Of a stretch of DNA of 32,442 nt, positions 17,720 through 25,460 are shown in pieces. The translations under genes and the position numbers were made by a program. Under the pieces are notes generated by a model that was given only the letters and a program-made list of their open reading frames with translations, did not search any database and had not been told where the DNA came from. Numbering within the stretch: position 1 is the first letter of the stretch; each line of letters begins with the position of its first letter. The stretch comes from JAWOJF01 sp046481785 (GTDB lineage: Bacteria > Bacteroidota > Ignavibacteria > Ignavibacteriales > Ignavibacteriaceae): contig JAWOJF010000220.1 of assembly GCA_046481785.1 (NCBI GenBank), forward strand, positions 1 to 32,442. Reading direction: 5' to 3'.

Positions 17720-17769
17720 CCTGTTGTATATAATTATAAACAAAGTATTCTATTTTACTATACAACAGG
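17720..17769. repeat. Perfect 11-bp inverted repeat after the barrel gene
   Basis: CCTGTTGTATA (17720-17730) pairs exactly with TATACAACAGG (17759-17769) across a 28-base AT-rich loop. It begins 6 bases after the stop. It lacks a U-run, so it may be a long-loop hairpin that stabilises or ends the transcript, or a protein-binding site. Confidence 0.6.
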
Positions 17770-17858
17770 CCTGCCCTATATCAATAAATTGATTTATTTA
17801 TTCCTTTTATCAGGCTCGATTTTTGAGCATATTAAGTATAGTATTATGGGAGGAAATT

Positions 17859-18971
17859 ATGAAAAATTTGAAACAAAAATCGGGCTTCTTAATCCTGCTT
17901 TCAGCACTGTTTTTTACAGGATGCTATACGCAGGTTGCTACCAGGGACTATGACAATGAAAGGTACGGTTCATCTGACTCCAGAAGATATGATTCGTCTG
18001 AGCAAGAGTATTATGAAGAACCCGAATATTCGGATACCAGTTATGCTTATGATAATGAATATTATGAAGAAGATGTAACTGTTAATAGTTATTATTACCC
18101 GGGATACAAAAGATATTATTGGGGTTATTATCCCTCTATTTCTATTGGTGCATACTGGGGCAGTTATTATTATGACCCCTTCTGCTACGATCCTTTCTGG
18201 TATAATTACTGGTGTTACCCAATTCACTGGAGTTATTATCCATACTACCGTTTCCATGACTACGGCTATTATTATGGATATGACTATTACTATCCCGGAT
18301 ACCGGGGCGGCAGTAGTTATTCCTATACAAGAAACCGGACCGATGATATATATGGTATTAGAAATGGTATGGGAGGAAGAAATTCCGTTGCAACAAGAAG
18401 CGGATCTGAACGGTCAACTTTAACAAGGAATTCGGCGGAAAGGGTCTCCTCATCACGGGAAAGTATAAACAGCAGAAGCAATACCGTTAGAAAAACAAAC
18501 GAAGCAAGCGGGGTAAGAAATGCTGAATCAGGAAGAAGTGTTAGCAGAGATAGAAGTACTGTCCGCGAAAAAACAGGAGCTGAAAGGAAAGTAGCACCTG
18601 CACCTAAAAGAGAAGCCAGGGAAAAAAGTGCTACTCAGCAGAGAATTGAAAGAAGAAAAGAAGCGGAAAGAAGCGATGTAAGGAGAGGAAGTTCCGGAAC
18701 AAAGTCTGATGCGCCAAAGTATACGCCCAGAAAGAGCACTACGCCGAAAAGTTATTCACCGCCAAAGAGAAATTCTGGCGGGCAGAAAAGTTATACTCCG
18801 CCAAAGAGAAGTTCAGACGGAGAGAAGAGTTACTCACCCCCCAGAAGCAGTTCGGGCGGATCAAGTTACTCTCCTCCACCAAGAAGTTCTTCACCTTCCA
18901 GAGGTACAACCTCGGGCGGATCTTCCGGTAGAAGCAGCGGCGGCGGTGACGGTTCCGGCAGAAGAAGATAA
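17859..18971 (+). CDS. Tyrosine-rich lipoprotein with Arg/Ser-rich repeat tail
   Basis: The ATG at 17859 is preceded by a strong GGGAGGAAATT ribosome site, so I use it in place of an upstream TTG (17823). The 370-residue product has a lipobox FFTGC (Cys22). Three zones follow. An acidic, Tyr-rich part comes first, with 38 Tyr in 107 residues by my count between about residues 50 and 155, plus Trp and Phe clusters such as YYYDPFCYDPFWYNYW. Next is a Ser/Arg/Lys-rich basic linker. Last is a C-terminal Ser/Gly/Pro tail with 13-residue repeats (KSYSPPKRNSGGQ and variants). No enzyme domain is visible. It is first in a three-gene operon with a smaller lipoprotein of the same design and a FadL-type barrel. 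A surface or adhesive structural role is possible but not demonstrated. Confidence 0.75.
   Translation: MKNLKQKSGFLILLSALFFTGCYTQVATRDYDNERYGSSDSRRYDSSEQEYYEEPEYSDTSYAYDNEYYEEDVTVNSYYYPGYKRYYWGYYPSISIGAYWGSYYYDPFCYDPFWYNYWCYPIHWSYYPYYRFHDYGYYYGYDYYYPGYRGGSSYSYTRNRTDDIYGIRNGMGGRNSVATRSGSERSTLTRNSAERVSSSRESINSRSNTVRKTNEASGVRNAESGRSVSRDRSTVREKTGAERKVAPAPKREAREKSATQQRIERRKEAERSDVRRGSSGTKSDAPKYTPRKSTTPKSYSPPKRNSGGQKSYTPPKRSSDGEKSYSPPRSSSGGSSYSPPPRSSSPSRGTTSGGSSGRSSGGGDGSGRRR
18747..18863 (+). repeat. 39-bp in-frame tandem repeats (3 units plus a partial fourth)
   Basis: Units at 18747-18785, 18786-18824 and 18825-18863 each encode 13 residues around K-S-Y-[ST]-P-P; a partial fourth follows (SYSPPPRSSS). 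Sequence divergence between the units is moderate, so the expansion is not recent. Confidence 0.8.
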
Positions 18972-18989
18972 TTGAAAAAGGTAATTTTT

Positions 18990-19535
18990 ATGAAAAAATA
19001 TGTTTTAATCTTTGGTTTATTTATAATACTAACATTCTTTACCGGGTGTTATACTGTACTGTGGAGCCCTGACCAGGAAATGCCGACAGCAGAAACATAC
19101 CAGGAAGAATATTATTATGATAACGGATATTATGCTGATCCATATTACGGCAGCTACGGTTATTATTATCAGTATCCCTGGTGGTTATCAATTACACCCC
19201 CTGTAACCGGTGGATCTGCTCAGAGCGAAAGGGGTCAATCCATGGAAAGAATAAGAGACCGTGACGGTTCAAGAAGTACGGATTCAGGTAATAGAGTTTT
19301 AACTACTCCCCCTGTTACAACAAGAGGTACTTCCGGCAGCAATACTTCCACAACACCAAAAAATGATCCGCCGACAAGAACCGCAACAAAGAAAACTACT
19401 GATACTAATAGTTCCGGTTCTTCAACATCTTCCGGATCAACATCAGGCGATTCAGGAAGAAGCAGTGACAGCGGTAAAAGTAATGATAATGGACGCAACA
19501 ATGACGGCGGACGCAATAATGGAGGTAGAAGATAA
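18990..19535 (+). CDS. Small tyrosine-rich lipoprotein, paralogue-like partner of the preceding gene
   Basis: 181 residues from the ATG at 18990 (an upstream TTG at 18972 would put six extra residues before the signal peptide). The lipobox FFTGC gives Cys20, followed by YT exactly as in the neighbour. A Tyr-rich acidic stretch (EEYYYDNGYYADPYYGSYGYYYQYPWW, about residues 38-64) leads to a low-complexity Ser/Thr/Gly/Asn/Arg tail. It lies 18 bases downstream of the first lipoprotein gene, and its stop shares one base with the ATG of the barrel gene. It looks like a shortened copy of the same design with no recognisable catalytic domain. It is probably exported and anchored to the outer membrane. 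Confidence 0.72.
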   Translation: MKKYVLIFGLFIILTFFTGCYTVLWSPDQEMPTAETYQEEYYYDNGYYADPYYGSYGYYYQYPWWLSITPPVTGGSAQSERGQSMERIRDRDGSRSTDSGNRVLTTPPVTTRGTSGSNTSTTPKNDPPTRTATKKTTDTNSSGSSTSSGSTSGDSGRSSDSGKSNDNGRNNDGGRNNGGRR

Positions 19536-20980
19536 TGAATATCCTGTATTCTAAACGCCTTTGGCGTACTGTGCTGATTTTTTCATTTATAATTTTCGCA
19601 TCTGCATCATATGCTCAAACTACCAGTGATGCTTTACGATTGGCTGTACCGGGTCTCGGCTCTAATGCCCGTGCACTGGGTATGGGAAATAGTTATATTA
19701 GCTTAAGCGATGATGCTTCTGCGGCATATTTTAATCCCGCAGGGTTTGGTTTACTTAAAAGGCTGGAACTATCAGGCGGACTTAGTTACACTAATTACGG
19801 AAATAATACTACTTTTTTTGGTGAATCAACTGATTACTCGAACAGCCAGACCAGGCTGGACAGGATCAGCTTTGCATTCCCCTTCCCCACTTTCAGAGGA
19901 AGCCTGGTATTTGGTTTATCATATCATAATACTAAAGATCTAACCGGTGCTTTAAAGTTTAACGGCTTTAACAGCGGAAATAATTCTCTTATACAGGATT
20001 TTAATGAGTTCAGTAATATTCCATATGATCTTTATTTAACCGATGATGATTTTAATACTATCATCAATGGTAATCTGCAGCAAAGCGGCAGTATACTTTC
20101 TTCTGGAGGAATAAACAACTGGACATTTTCAGGTGCAGTAGAAGTTTATAGAAATGTTTTTGTCGGCGCTAATGTTAATATTATCAGCGGCAGCTTTGAA
20201 TCTAATAATGATTTTTATGAAGATGATGTGGCTAACAGGTACCAGGGTGAAACTGCACCGGGTGAACCTCAGACTATTGACTTCCGGACTTTTTATCTTA
20301 ACAGAGTATTGGATTGGGATATTTCGGGTTGGGATGCCAAACTTGGTTTCTTGTATCAACTATTCAATAACGCACGTTTCGGTTTAACAATACAATTTCC
20401 CAAGTCCTATAGTATTAATGAAACCTTTACAGTAAACGGAAGCAGTGAATTTGGTACAGGGCGGATTTTTCCACTTGAACCGGCCGATTATTCTGATGAA
20501 GTAGAATATGATATTATTACTCCTTTTGAACTGGGAGCCGGTTTTTCGATAAATCTTAAAGGGTTAATTTTAAGTGCGGAAGGTACTTTAATTGATTATT
20601 CTCAAACCGAGTTTGACGGTGCCGGAAGCGGACTTGATGCAGCCTTTATTGCTGAAAGAAATAAAGAAATAAAGGATAACTTAACTGCTGTATTCAATTA
20701 TAATATAGGTCTTGAGTATACTCTCCCTAATATAGGATTAAGAGTAAGGGGCGGCTTCTTTGTTCAGCCTTCTCCATACAAGAACGACCCTTCTGAATTT
20801 GACAGGAAATTTTTTACTGCCGGAATTGGCTTTTTAACCGAAGAAACAATCGGCTTTGATCTTGGATATGCTCATGGCTGGTGGGAAGATTTGGGAGATA
20901 ATTACGGCTCTAACATCTCACGTACATTCCAGGATATTACGCTGGATAAGATTATTTTAACGGCTACTTACAGATTTTAA
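19535..20980 (+). CDS. OmpP1/FadL/PorV-type outer-membrane barrel
   Basis: 481 residues. A signal peptide ends ASASYAQ (about residue 28). The N-terminus RALGMGNSYISLSDDASAAYFNPAGFGLL is the typical hatch-like start of the FadL/OmpP1 family, shared by the T9SS protein PorV. Many amphipathic strands follow and the chain ends TATYRF with the C-terminal Phe of BAM substrates. FadL members transport hydrophobic molecules, while PorV shuttles T9SS cargo; the sequence alone does not decide between them. TAATG coupling to the upstream lipoprotein gene implies that the three proteins are made together. A strong terminator ends the unit. Confidence 0.85.
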   Translation: MNILYSKRLWRTVLIFSFIIFASASYAQTTSDALRLAVPGLGSNARALGMGNSYISLSDDASAAYFNPAGFGLLKRLELSGGLSYTNYGNNTTFFGESTDYSNSQTRLDRISFAFPFPTFRGSLVFGLSYHNTKDLTGALKFNGFNSGNNSLIQDFNEFSNIPYDLYLTDDDFNTIINGNLQQSGSILSSGGINNWTFSGAVEVYRNVFVGANVNIISGSFESNNDFYEDDVANRYQGETAPGEPQTIDFRTFYLNRVLDWDISGWDAKLGFLYQLFNNARFGLTIQFPKSYSINETFTVNGSSEFGTGRIFPLEPADYSDEVEYDIITPFELGAGFSINLKGLILSAEGTLIDYSQTEFDGAGSGLDAAFIAERNKEIKDNLTAVFNYNIGLEYTLPNIGLRVRGGFFVQPSPYKNDPSEFDRKFFTAGIGFLTEETIGFDLGYAHGWWEDLGDNYGSNISRTFQDITLDKIILTATYRF

Positions 20981-21001
20981 TCCTAAAAGTTATTGCTTTA
21001 C

Positions 21002-21038
21002 AAAAAAGAGCGTCATAAATTTTATGACGCTTTTTTTT
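21002..21038 (+). terminator. Strong intrinsic terminator after the barrel gene
   Basis: AGCGTCATAAA and TTTATGACGCT form an 11-bp perfect stem with a one-base centre (21009-21031), flanked by an A-run on the left and eight T on the right. It can act in both directions. Confidence 0.9.
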
Positions 21039-21044
21039 AAATTT

Positions 21045-21173
21045 TTTGTAGCACAGGCTTTAGCCTGTGATTTTTTCTCAGTCAGGTTAAAGCCTGCGGT
21101 TTTTTCTCAGTCAGGTTAAAGCCTGCGGTTTTTTCTTAATATATCAGTCACAGGCTAAAACCTGTGCTACAAA
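21045..21173. repeat. Palindromic REP-like cluster A (AGGCTTTAGCC core)
   Basis: The left arm 21047-21070 and right arm 21148-21171 are 24-base inverted copies with one mismatch, each itself a palindrome (GCACAGGCTTTAGCCTGTG type). Between them are two identical 29-base tandem units containing GGTTAAAGCCTG. There is no coding potential. The layout resembles short intergenic REP or MITE-like elements. Confidence 0.85.
21071..21128. repeat. Two identical 29-bp tandem repeats inside cluster A
   Basis: 21071-21099 and 21100-21128 are the same 29 bases: TTTTTTCTCAG followed by TCAGGTTAAAGCCTGCGG. A third unit starts (TTTTTTCTTA) and then breaks off. Confidence 0.9.
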
Positions 21174-21217
21174 TCGCAAAGAGCAATGCATAATAAATAT
21201 TTTCTGAGGGAGGTATT

Positions 21218-22174
21218 ATTAAAGGATTAATCAGCCGTATTGAAAGTAAAGATTATTATTTGTTTAAAGACGGAACAGATGAGTTAGTCAGATGCAGCCT
21301 GAAAGGAAAATTTAAAAAAGAGTTTAACCTTAAAAAGGATAAGCTTTATCATACAGATATTGTTGTAGTGGGCGATACGGTGGAGTATGACCTTAATGAT
21401 GACGGCACAGGTGTAATACACAAGATAGAGAAAAGGAGAAATTACCTTTCACGAAAAGCACCCCGCATAAGAGGAGCAAGCTACCGAGGTGAAAGACTTG
21501 AACAGATCGTGGCTTCAAATGTTGATACTCTTTTTATTGTAAGCAGTACCCTTGAACCTCCTTTTAATAATAAAACAGTTGATAGATTCCTTGTTACTGC
21601 TGAAAGCTCTGGTATTGAAGCAAAAATAATTATAAATAAAAATGATGTAGACGGCGCTAAGTTCATTAAAACGTGGGCAAAGCTTTATAAAAATATTGGT
21701 TACGAGGTTTTCCTAACAAGTGCAAAAACCGGCGAGGGTATAAAAAAAGTATTTAAAACCCTGAAGGGCAAAAAGAACCTTTTTTGGGGACAATCGGGTG
21801 TGGGTAAGTCTTCCCTTCTTAATGAATTTTATCCCGGGTTAAACCTTCAGATTGGTGCAATAAGCACTTATACAGACAGGGGAACTCACACAACGGTTAC
21901 CTCAATTATGATTAATGCAGGTAAGGACACATATATTATTGATACCCCCGGTGTTAGAGAAATAGACCCCTTTGGGGTTAGAAAAGAAGATCTTGGTCAC
22001 TATTTTATTGAATTTGCTGATTATCTTACAGGCTGCAGGTTTAATACATGTACTCACCATCATGAACCCGGCTGTGAAGTAATAAATGCAGTAAAAGCAG
22101 GTGATGTTTCGCTCGAACGATATGAGAGCTATATAAGGATATTAGAAACCATAGAAGATGATATTCATTTTTAA
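21218..22174 (+). CDS. rsgA: Ribosome small-subunit-dependent GTPase RsgA
   Basis: Circularly permuted GTPase that checks late 30S assembly. The motif order is the RsgA order: G4 NKND and G5 TSAKTGEG come before G1 GQSGVGKSS, then G2 DRGTHTT and G3 DTPGVREI, then a C-terminal zinc knuckle C.FNTCTHHHEPGC. The N-terminal OB fold needs an MKGLI-type start. In frame this falls on ATT (21218), not ATG; the codons read ATT-Lys-Gly-Leu-Ile, with GGGAGG four bases upstream. The only other option is TTG at 21260, which deletes the first beta strand and has no ribosome site. An AUU start is therefore my preferred reading (318 residues). A base error in the assembly is the alternative. Confidence 0.9.
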   Translation: MKGLISRIESKDYYLFKDGTDELVRCSLKGKFKKEFNLKKDKLYHTDIVVVGDTVEYDLNDDGTGVIHKIEKRRNYLSRKAPRIRGASYRGERLEQIVASNVDTLFIVSSTLEPPFNNKTVDRFLVTAESSGIEAKIIINKNDVDGAKFIKTWAKLYKNIGYEVFLTSAKTGEGIKKVFKTLKGKKNLFWGQSGVGKSSLLNEFYPGLNLQIGAISTYTDRGTHTTVTSIMINAGKDTYIIDTPGVREIDPFGVRKEDLGHYFIEFADYLTGCRFNTCTHHHEPGCEVINAVKAGDVSLERYESYIRILETIEDDIHF

Positions 22175-22225
22175 GTTTGGGCAGCACTGAACAGGATGAT
22201 TTCCTACACATGAAATTTATCTTAA

Positions 22226-22257
22226 ATTGGAAACTTTTTGCCTAAAAGGTATATTTG
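22226..22257 (+). promoter_or_regulatory. Bacteroidota-type promoter of the menaquinone operon
   Basis: ATTG (22226-22229) and TATATTTG (22250-22257) are about 20 bases apart, close to the TTTG-N19-TAnnTTTG consensus. Transcription would begin about 15 bases before the menF ATG. Confidence 0.55.
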
Positions 22258-22279
22258 TTATTCAAAAACAAGCACTTAA

Positions 22280-23689
22280 ATGGAAGAACTAATTTCAGAT
22301 TCGGTGAGCTCATTCATCAAGTTCCTCTCCGAAAAAGAACCGATTCTAAAACAATATAAATCAGGCAGCATACTTATTAGTTTTGCAGTACAGATTAATG
22401 GTATCCGGACAGGGGAAAAAATAAATTCTTTAACCAAATCCTCAGGTAATTATCTTTATTATGAACATCCCGAAGAACATTTTTCTTTTTTAGGCATCAA
22501 TGAATGCCTGCTGATAGCAGAAAATGGCATTGGGAGGTTTTCAGCTACTGAAAAAAAAAGCGGGGAATGGAAAGATAAACTTATTAGCAATTGGGAAACT
22601 CTTCCAACAAACCGGATACCGTTATTTATCGGAGGAATGAAATTTACTACTGAACATCCCGGACAAACCTGGGATGATTTTTCCGATTCATCCTGGTTTA
22701 TTCCTGAAATATTATTATTAAATGATGCAGGAAATCAATACCTGCTATATAATACTATTTATTCGCGAAATGATAAAAGTGCGTTATCTGAAAAACTGAG
22801 GAGAGTACTTGAGCAGCTTTTTGTAATTAACAAAGTTAAAGAAGATACTCCGGTTTCTATCAGGGAAATTAGCGGAAGTTCTCCAAAAGATAAAAAAAAG
22901 TGGAAGCAGCTTGTATCTAAAGGCCTGGAAAACATACTTGATAAAAAGATAGATAAAATTGTATACTCAAGAAAAGTTGAATTTGCTTTGTCGGGAGAAG
23001 TTAATTTTGAAAATATTATTTCGAAATTAAAAGCCGATTATCCATCATGTTTTATTTATATCTTTCATCAGGGTAAATCCACTTTTTTTGGCGCAACACC
23101 CGAAAAACTTGTAAGTTTTGCAGATGGAATTATCGAAATAGATTCTATAGCAGGTTCTGCACCACGCGGGAATGATGATTCTGAAGATAATAATATAGCG
23201 GTTTCACTTTTAAAGGATGAAAAAAATTTAATTGAACATAACATTGTTACTGATCATATAAAAAGCTCAATTAAAAATTTTTCAGAAGATATTCGTCAGG
23301 ATGCAACCATAATAAAGAAATTAAAAAATATTCAGCATTTATGGACCAAAGTAACAGCAAGAACTACTTCAGGGGGTACTATTTTTTCTATTATAAATGA
23401 ACTATTCCCTACCCCGGCAGTCTGCGGGCTGCCAAAAAAAAATTCTCTCGACCTGATAAAAAAGCATGAAGGTTATCACAGGGGAATGTATTCGGGGATT
23501 ATCGGCTGGTTTAATTTTAAAGACGAAGCCGGGTTTATTGTAACAATAAGATCGGGCCTTATTACGGGGAACAAACTTTTTGTTTATGCCGGAAGCGGTA
23601 TTGTTGCTGATTCTGATCCAGATGAAGAATTCAAAGAAACAGAACTAAAACTAAAACCTATTCTATCACTCTTCCGGAATGAAAACTAA
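22280..23689 (+). CDS. menF: Isochorismate synthase
   Basis: First committed step of classical menaquinone synthesis: chorismate to isochorismate. Of 469 residues, the C-terminal ~260 form the chorismate-binding fold with KIVYSRKVE, SIAGSAPRGN, EKNLIEHNIVTDHI (a Mg2+-ligand region), LWTKVTARTT, FPTPAVCGLPK and GIIGWFN..EAGFIVTIRSG....G..YAGSGIVADSDPDEEFKETELK. The N-terminal 200 residues are variable, as usual. Anthranilate or salicylate synthase would be alternatives on fold alone, but the men genes downstream settle the call. ATG start; overlaps menD by 11 bases. Confidence 0.94.
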   Translation: MEELISDSVSSFIKFLSEKEPILKQYKSGSILISFAVQINGIRTGEKINSLTKSSGNYLYYEHPEEHFSFLGINECLLIAENGIGRFSATEKKSGEWKDKLISNWETLPTNRIPLFIGGMKFTTEHPGQTWDDFSDSSWFIPEILLLNDAGNQYLLYNTIYSRNDKSALSEKLRRVLEQLFVINKVKEDTPVSIREISGSSPKDKKKWKQLVSKGLENILDKKIDKIVYSRKVEFALSGEVNFENIISKLKADYPSCFIYIFHQGKSTFFGATPEKLVSFADGIIEIDSIAGSAPRGNDDSEDNNIAVSLLKDEKNLIEHNIVTDHIKSSIKNFSEDIRQDATIIKKLKNIQHLWTKVTARTTSGGTIFSIINELFPTPAVCGLPKKNSLDLIKKHEGYHRGMYSGIIGWFNFKDEAGFIVTIRSGLITGNKLFVYAGSGIVADSDPDEEFKETELKLKPILSLFRNEN

Positions 23690-25460
23690 AATAAACCGTA
23701 ATATATTATGGACAGAAGCTTTTGCTAGAGAGCTTGCCGCAATAGGGGTTAAATATGCCTGCATTGCACCAGGTTCAAGGAACACACCTTTAACACTGGC
23801 TTTTGCTAATAATAAAAAAATAAAATCATTTGTTCATATAGATGAACGAAGCTGCGCATTTTTTGCACTTGGCCTCGCAAAATCATCAGGAACCCCCGTT
23901 GTAATTGTCTGTACATCAGGTACTGCAACCGCTGAGTTATATCCTGCAATAATTGAAGCTTACCAGCAAAGGGTTCCGTTAATTGTCTGTACAGCCGACC
24001 GTCCCCCCGAATTACTTGACTGCGGCGCAAATCAGACAATTAACCAGAATAATTTGTATAAAAATCACATCAGGTGGTTTTTTGATGTAGGACTGCCGGA
24101 GCCTATAACCCGCAGAATAAAACATATAAAAGTAGTTGCCGGCAGAGCAGTTTATGAAAGTCTTATCCGTTCAAAGGGGCCTGTTCATCTTAACTTCCCT
24201 TTCAGAAAACCTTTTGAGCCCGAATCTTTTACAGACGAAGTTAATAATGATATAATTACTCTGTCACAAACAGTAATAACTGATAAGAAGGAATTCTTTA
24301 AAGAAGAAGAAAAGAACATAACCACCGAAAAATGGTTTGTTGAAGTTTTTAATAAGGTAAAAGCAAAAAGAAAGGGATTGATTATTGCCGGTCCCGAAAA
24401 TTATAACCTAAAGTTTCACCACTATTGTCAACAGCTTTCAGCTAAACTCGGCTACCCTATTATTGCTGATGGAGCTTCTCAATTAAGATTCGGCATTCAA
24501 AGTAAAGATAATATTATTTCAAACTTTGACAGCTTTTTACGTTCAGAATATTTTACTGATAAATATAAGCCCGAGGTAATCCTCCATTTCGGCAGAACCT
24601 TTACTTCAAAAGCGCTTGATGAATTCCTGGAAAAGTGTGATGCTATCAGGTTTATGATTAATGAATATGGCGACTGGTTCGATCCGTCTAATAAGGCGGC
24701 AGCATCATTTGCATGCAAACCCTTCCTCTTCTGCGAAAAATTGATAGAGATGATTGAACTTAAAAAATTAAAGGTAAACGGATCTGCCTGGCTTAATACA
24801 TTCAAGAAAGCAGATGAAATTACAAGAGGAATTAAAAGGAAGCTGATTCTAAAAACAGGTTTTCCAAATGAAAGCAGAGTAGTTGACGAAATACTTGGAA
24901 TGGTTCCTGATAATACACGGATTATGATATCTAACAGTATGCCCATAAGGGACTTTGATTATTTTGCTTCCAAAACTTCAAAACACATTACAGTATACAA
25001 TAACCGTGGTGCCAGCGGAATTGACGGGATTACATCAACTGCCCTGGGTATTGCTGCTGAGGATCCTAAACCCACAGTCTTAATAACCGGCGACCTGGCA
25101 TTTTATTATGATTTAAATGGTTTGCTTGCAGCCGGTAAATATTCGATACCACTGTTAATAGTTCTTGTAAATAATAACGGCGGCGGAATTTTTGAGGTAT
25201 TGCCTATTTCTAATTACGGAAAGGTATTTAAAGAATATTTTATTGCTCCGCATAATCTTGATTTTTCAAAATTCGTAAAAGCTTACAATGGAAATTATTA
25301 TGGGATTAAAAGCTGGGAGCATTTTAGAAAATCATTTGCCGGCGCATTGAACAAAAAAGCTTTTTCTGTTCTTGAAATAAAAACCGACGCGGTAAAATCT
25401 TTAGCAGTTAGAAAAAAGTTTTGGGTGGAAACAGATAAAAAGCTTAAACAGGATTTGTAA
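23679..25460 (+). CDS. menD: SEPHCHC synthase (thiamine-diphosphate enzyme)
   Basis: Joins isochorismate and 2-oxoglutarate using thiamine diphosphate. Its 593 residues are family-typical. Visible signatures are APGSRNTPLTLAF near residue 31, HIDERSCAFFALGLAK with the conserved Glu that activates ThDP, CTSGTATAELYPAIIEAY, ADRPPELLDCGANQTINQ, and the C-terminal ThDP/Mg2+ site TGDLAFYYDLNGL...VNNNGGGIFEVLP. The start codon lies inside the end of menF, so the two are translationally coupled. After the stop the operon is interrupted by 381 bases containing a palindromic repeat. Confidence 0.96.
   Translation: MKTKINRNILWTEAFARELAAIGVKYACIAPGSRNTPLTLAFANNKKIKSFVHIDERSCAFFALGLAKSSGTPVVIVCTSGTATAELYPAIIEAYQQRVPLIVCTADRPPELLDCGANQTINQNNLYKNHIRWFFDVGLPEPITRRIKHIKVVAGRAVYESLIRSKGPVHLNFPFRKPFEPESFTDEVNNDIITLSQTVITDKKEFFKEEEKNITTEKWFVEVFNKVKAKRKGLIIAGPENYNLKFHHYCQQLSAKLGYPIIADGASQLRFGIQSKDNIISNFDSFLRSEYFTDKYKPEVILHFGRTFTSKALDEFLEKCDAIRFMINEYGDWFDPSNKAAASFACKPFLFCEKLIEMIELKKLKVNGSAWLNTFKKADEITRGIKRKLILKTGFPNESRVVDEILGMVPDNTRIMISNSMPIRDFDYFASKTSKHITVYNNRGASGIDGITSTALGIAAEDPKPTVLITGDLAFYYDLNGLLAAGKYSIPLLIVLVNNNGGGIFEVLPISNYGKVFKEYFIAPHNLDFSKFVKAYNGNYYGIKSWEHFRKSFAGALNKKAFSVLEIKTDAVKSLAVRKKFWVETDKKLKQDL

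Noticed and set aside
17781..17828. Small inverted repeats (TCAAT-AA-ATTGA and GCTC...GAGC) upstream of the Tyr-rich operon
   Set aside because: Arms of 4-5 bases in AT-rich DNA are expected by chance.
18142..18423. Several overlapping open frames on both strands
   Set aside because: They are low-complexity shadows of the Tyr-rich lipoprotein codons (TAT/TAC), without ribosome sites or signal features.
21071..21128. Direct repeats as a CRISPR array
   Set aside because: The two units abut with no spacer, and there are only two; no cas gene is present.
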